This document shows positions 61,745 through 64,000 of a stretch of 64,000 nucleotides of DNA, one piece after another. How positions within the stretch are numbered: position 1 is the stretch's first letter; the number at the start of each line of letters is the position of its first letter. The DNA is taken from the NCBI RefSeq assembly GCF_018687275.1, contig NZ_CP061287.1:1550001-1614000 (forward strand), in the 5' to 3' direction. This stretch comes from Polynucleobacter sp. MWH-Aus1W21. Its GTDB lineage: Bacteria; Pseudomonadota; Gammaproteobacteria; Burkholderiales; Burkholderiaceae. The translations under genes were made by a program, and so were the position numbers. The notes below the pieces were generated by a model. It was not told where the DNA came from. It did no database searches and was given only the letters and a program-made list of their open reading frames with translations.

Positions 61745-62980
61745 TCATGCACGCGCTGCGCTACCCCAACCTCTTCGACGCTCGTAAATTACGAACAACA
61801 CGCCCCATATCACCACGGCAACATATGCCCAAACCCAGGCCACTTGAGAAGAACGCGATCCCGAAATATCCAACACGAAACCAAATATTGCGGGGCCCAA
61901 TAAACCGCCGCCAAATCCCATTAGCGAGTGCAAACCCATCGCTGCGCCCTTAATATTTTCCTGAGCACTAATGACCAAGCCTGCAGTAAGTGTTGAGGAA
62001 TCGGCCATGATAAAAATAGCATGTCCAATAGCAAGAGCAACAATCAACCACCATGATTGCCCTGTTGAGCAAGCGAATGCAATACCCAATACAGCGCTAG
62101 TCAGCATCACAATACAAACCCACTTCTGGCGCCCCACTCTTAAAGCAATCTCATTACCTAATATTGAGGCAGGTACACCAAAGAAATTAATCACTCCAGC
62201 CAAGGTCGTGGCTGCTAGAAAAAAAGATTCTCCTGATGCCACCGCACAAAAAGCGAAGAAGGCAACAATCCAACTTCTAGAGGCAAAAAGTTCTAATGTA
62301 TGGGCGGTATAGCCAAAAATAAATCCAGAGGCATTTTTATCTTGCAAAACCAGTTTCCATTTACCCACTGGGAAGATGTCGTGCAGACGTATATTGATTG
62401 GCCCCTTCCACTTGTCATGCTGCAATGCTGGAATCAAAATCAAGACAATCAAAAATGCAGCCAATGGGCCTAAAGAAATTAGGCTAAATACATAATGCCA
62501 ACCTAACGCACTCAAAATCCAACCGGAACATAAGTAAGAAAACCCTGTACCAATTCCAAAGAAGGCTGTGTAAAAAGCAATATGTCGGGTTAACTCTCCA
62601 GACTGAATTCGATCGGACAAAATTTTGAGGCCCGGCATATAGGTGCCAGCAAGGCCAGCCCCATTTAATGCCATAAACAATAGTGCTGTCCAAAAGTTAT
62701 ATGCCAACAGACCCATACCAAGAAGTCCACATGTGGCAATCAGACCGCCCACCAAGTAAACCTTGCGTGCATCTACCCGATCTGTCAAAGCAGTAGCCAA
62801 TGGAACGGCAAGCATGTAACCAAAGAAAAAAGCGCTGGCAATCAATCCTGATCGCAAATTACTGAGGCGCCACTCCTCTTGAAGAGCGGTTAGCACTACT
62901 GCGTAGCATGCAAAGCCCAATAAGGCACAGGTTTGTGCCAAGAGCATAAGAGGGGTATAACCAGCTGAACGAAAGCGCAT
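61745..62980 (-). CDS. MFS transporter of unknown substrate
   Basis: 411 residues, 12 helices. The N-terminal half contains FFFGYMLAVPLATALTDRVDARKVYLVGG (MFS loop motif) and LNGAGLAGTYMPGLKILSDR. Follows ccoI on the same strand in its own frame, with only 8 nt between, so it may be cotranscribed with the copper ATPase; MFS copper importers (CcoA) exist in cbb3 systems, but this protein shows no clear metal-binding Met/His pattern and the link is only positional. Confidence 0.8.
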   Translation of the reverse strand: MRFRSAGYTPLMLLAQTCALLGFACYAVVLTALQEEWRLSNLRSGLIASAFFFGYMLAVPLATALTDRVDARKVYLVGGLIATCGLLGMGLLAYNFWTALLFMALNGAGLAGTYMPGLKILSDRIQSGELTRHIAFYTAFFGIGTGFSYLCSGWILSALGWHYVFSLISLGPLAAFLIVLILIPALQHDKWKGPINIRLHDIFPVGKWKLVLQDKNASGFIFGYTAHTLELFASRSWIVAFFAFCAVASGESFFLAATTLAGVINFFGVPASILGNEIALRVGRQKWVCIVMLTSAVLGIAFACSTGQSWWLIVALAIGHAIFIMADSSTLTAGLVISAQENIKGAAMGLHSLMGFGGGLLGPAIFGFVLDISGSRSSQVAWVWAYVAVVIWGVLFVIYERRRGWGSAARA

Positions 62981-63064
62981 AAATAGTCAGTAGAAACGTG
63001 AACTCATTCTACTCGCCCAAAACAAAATAGACCCGTTACACTACTAAAAACACAAGGAGAAAGC

Positions 63065-64000
63065 ATGAACCACAAGTCATTTTCCAGAAAACTATTGCCG
63101 ATTGGCGCTAGCCTTTTTATGGGCCTTATAAGCACCTTGGCAATGGCCGATAACTACCCGTCCAAACCAATTAAGGCAATTGTTCCATTTGCCCCAGGAA
63201 GTGCAACCGACCAAATTGGACGAGCCTTTGCTGCCAAGATGGCTGAATCACTAGGACAGCCAGTAGTCATTGAGAATAGACCAGGGGCAAATGGAATGAT
63301 TGGTGCAGATTTAGTGGCGAAAGCGCCAGCGGATGGCTATACCTTACTCTTTGGAACAAATAGCACTAATGCAGCTCTTAAGAGCTTAGTAAAGAACCTT
63401 CCATACAACCAAGATACTGCTTTCACACCGATTGGTTATTTTGGATCAGTGCCTCTTATTGTTGCCATCAATAATGATGTGCCAGCAAAATCTTTAAACG
63501 GCTTTGTTGCCCTAGCTAAAGCAGATCCCGGAAAGATGACTTTTGCTTATGCAAGCACTTCTCAGCGCGTTTCCTCAGAAATGCTATCGAGCGTTGCAGG
63601 CATCAAAATGACTGGCGTCTCATATAAGAGCGGCCCGAATGCAATGACCGACTTGATTGGCGGCCAAGTAAATATGTTTACCGCTGACTTTGCAGTCACT
63701 TTACCGCAAGTGCAAGCAGGCAAAATTCGTGGTCTTGCAGTCACTTCGCTAAAGCGCTCCCCAGCCATCCCTGAATTGCCAACCGTTAATGAAGCGCTCG
63801 GAATTAAGGGCTATGAGCTGATCGCCTTCTTTGCCGCCTTTGGTCCTGCCGGCATGCCAAAAGATGCGGTGATCAAACTTAATAAAGCAATTAATGATGC
63901 TGCTAAATCAAAAGATTTGGTTGAACGTTTTTCTGCAATGGGATTTGAATCTCAGCCCGGCACACCTGAGGCTTTAGGTCAGAAAATTAAGATGGAAACC
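63065..64000 (+). CDS. Bug-family tripartite tricarboxylate transporter substrate-binding protein, C-terminus cut by window edge
   Basis: 312 codons visible from ATG 63065; SD AAGGAG lies about 6 nt upstream. Signal peptide about 1-28 (GASLFMGLISTLAMAD). Signatures NYPSKPIKAIVPFAPGSATD, IENRPGANGMIGADLVA and APADGYTLLFG. About 10-15 residues should lie beyond the right edge. Divergent from the MFS gene. Ligand unknown; no membrane subunit nearby. Confidence 0.92.
   Translation, partial: MNHKSFSRKLLPIGASLFMGLISTLAMADNYPSKPIKAIVPFAPGSATDQIGRAFAAKMAESLGQPVVIENRPGANGMIGADLVAKAPADGYTLLFGTNSTNAALKSLVKNLPYNQDTAFTPIGYFGSVPLIVAINNDVPAKSLNGFVALAKADPGKMTFAYASTSQRVSSEMLSSVAGIKMTGVSYKSGPNAMTDLIGGQVNMFTADFAVTLPQVQAGKIRGLAVTSLKRSPAIPELPTVNEALGIKGYELIAFFAAFGPAGMPKDAVIKLNKAINDAAKSKDLVERFSAMGFESQPGTPEALGQKIKMET

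Noticed and set aside
1..64000. CRISPR array or tandem repeat array
   Set aside because: No regularly spaced direct repeats of 20-40 bases were found on reading either strand.

Overview
The window comes from a chromosome of moderate GC content that looks like a small-genome freshwater betaproteobacterium of the Burkholderiaceae, most likely Polynucleobacter or a close relative. The signs are the gene order gyrA-serC-pheA-hisC-tyrA-aroA-cmk-rpsA-ihfB-lapB next to ompA-ubiG-gph, a one-piece tmRNA with the tag ANDERYALAA, and many Bug-type (tripartite tricarboxylate transporter) binding proteins. This assignment is inference from gene content; no 16S rRNA gene is present. I see no phage, insertion sequence, CRISPR array, rRNA or tRNA gene.

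Layout. 1-12.2 kb (minus strand) is a conserved block for DNA gyrase A, serine and aromatic amino acid synthesis, CMP kinase, ribosomal protein S1, IHF-beta and LapB. The amino acid genes overlap stop-to-start. Three hairpins with U-tracts punctuate the cmk-rpsA-ihfB-lapB end. 12.3-14.9 kb (plus) holds an OmpA-like protein, ubiG, a phosphoglycolate phosphatase and ssrA. 14.9-17.9 kb is an iron/heme uptake locus (tonB-like, a 59-codon hemP, TonB-dependent receptor). 18-22.5 kb has a methyltransferase, pirin, a carboxymuconolactone-decarboxylase-like protein, a Bug protein and trhO.

22.5-48 kb is an accessory transport and catabolism region: a LysR regulator, several orphan Bug proteins, hydrolase, PrpD-like and hydroxyacid dehydrogenase genes, a two-gene chromate-type transporter, one complete tctCBA set, a CrcB fluoride channel, a LigB-type dioxygenase, an M50 protease, cytochrome c' and b561, and a TAXI-TRAP locus with sugar-acid-type enzymes. 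Two small genes (36290-36427 and 36472-36639) are easy to miss.

48-53 kb holds an M23 peptidase, a universal stress protein, a DUF2177 membrane protein and a SulP transporter. 52.2-61.7 kb is a complete cbb3 cytochrome oxidase locus: ccoI-ccoS-(FNR-type promoter)-ccoNOQP-ccoG-fixH-small membrane protein, converging on fnr, with a TauE/SafE-type protein divergent from fnr. A perfect FNR palindrome lies 41.5 bp upstream of the predicted transcription start of ccoN, with a -10 hexamer in register, so Fnr probably switches on the high-affinity oxidase when oxygen is low. The window ends with an MFS transporter and a Bug protein cut by the right edge.

I do not see an unmistakably new molecular system. 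The best leads are the hemP-tonB-receptor locus, the TAXI-TRAP locus with two dehydrogenases carrying an unusual active-site motif, the unannotated small proteins, and the hairpin-punctuated rpsA region.
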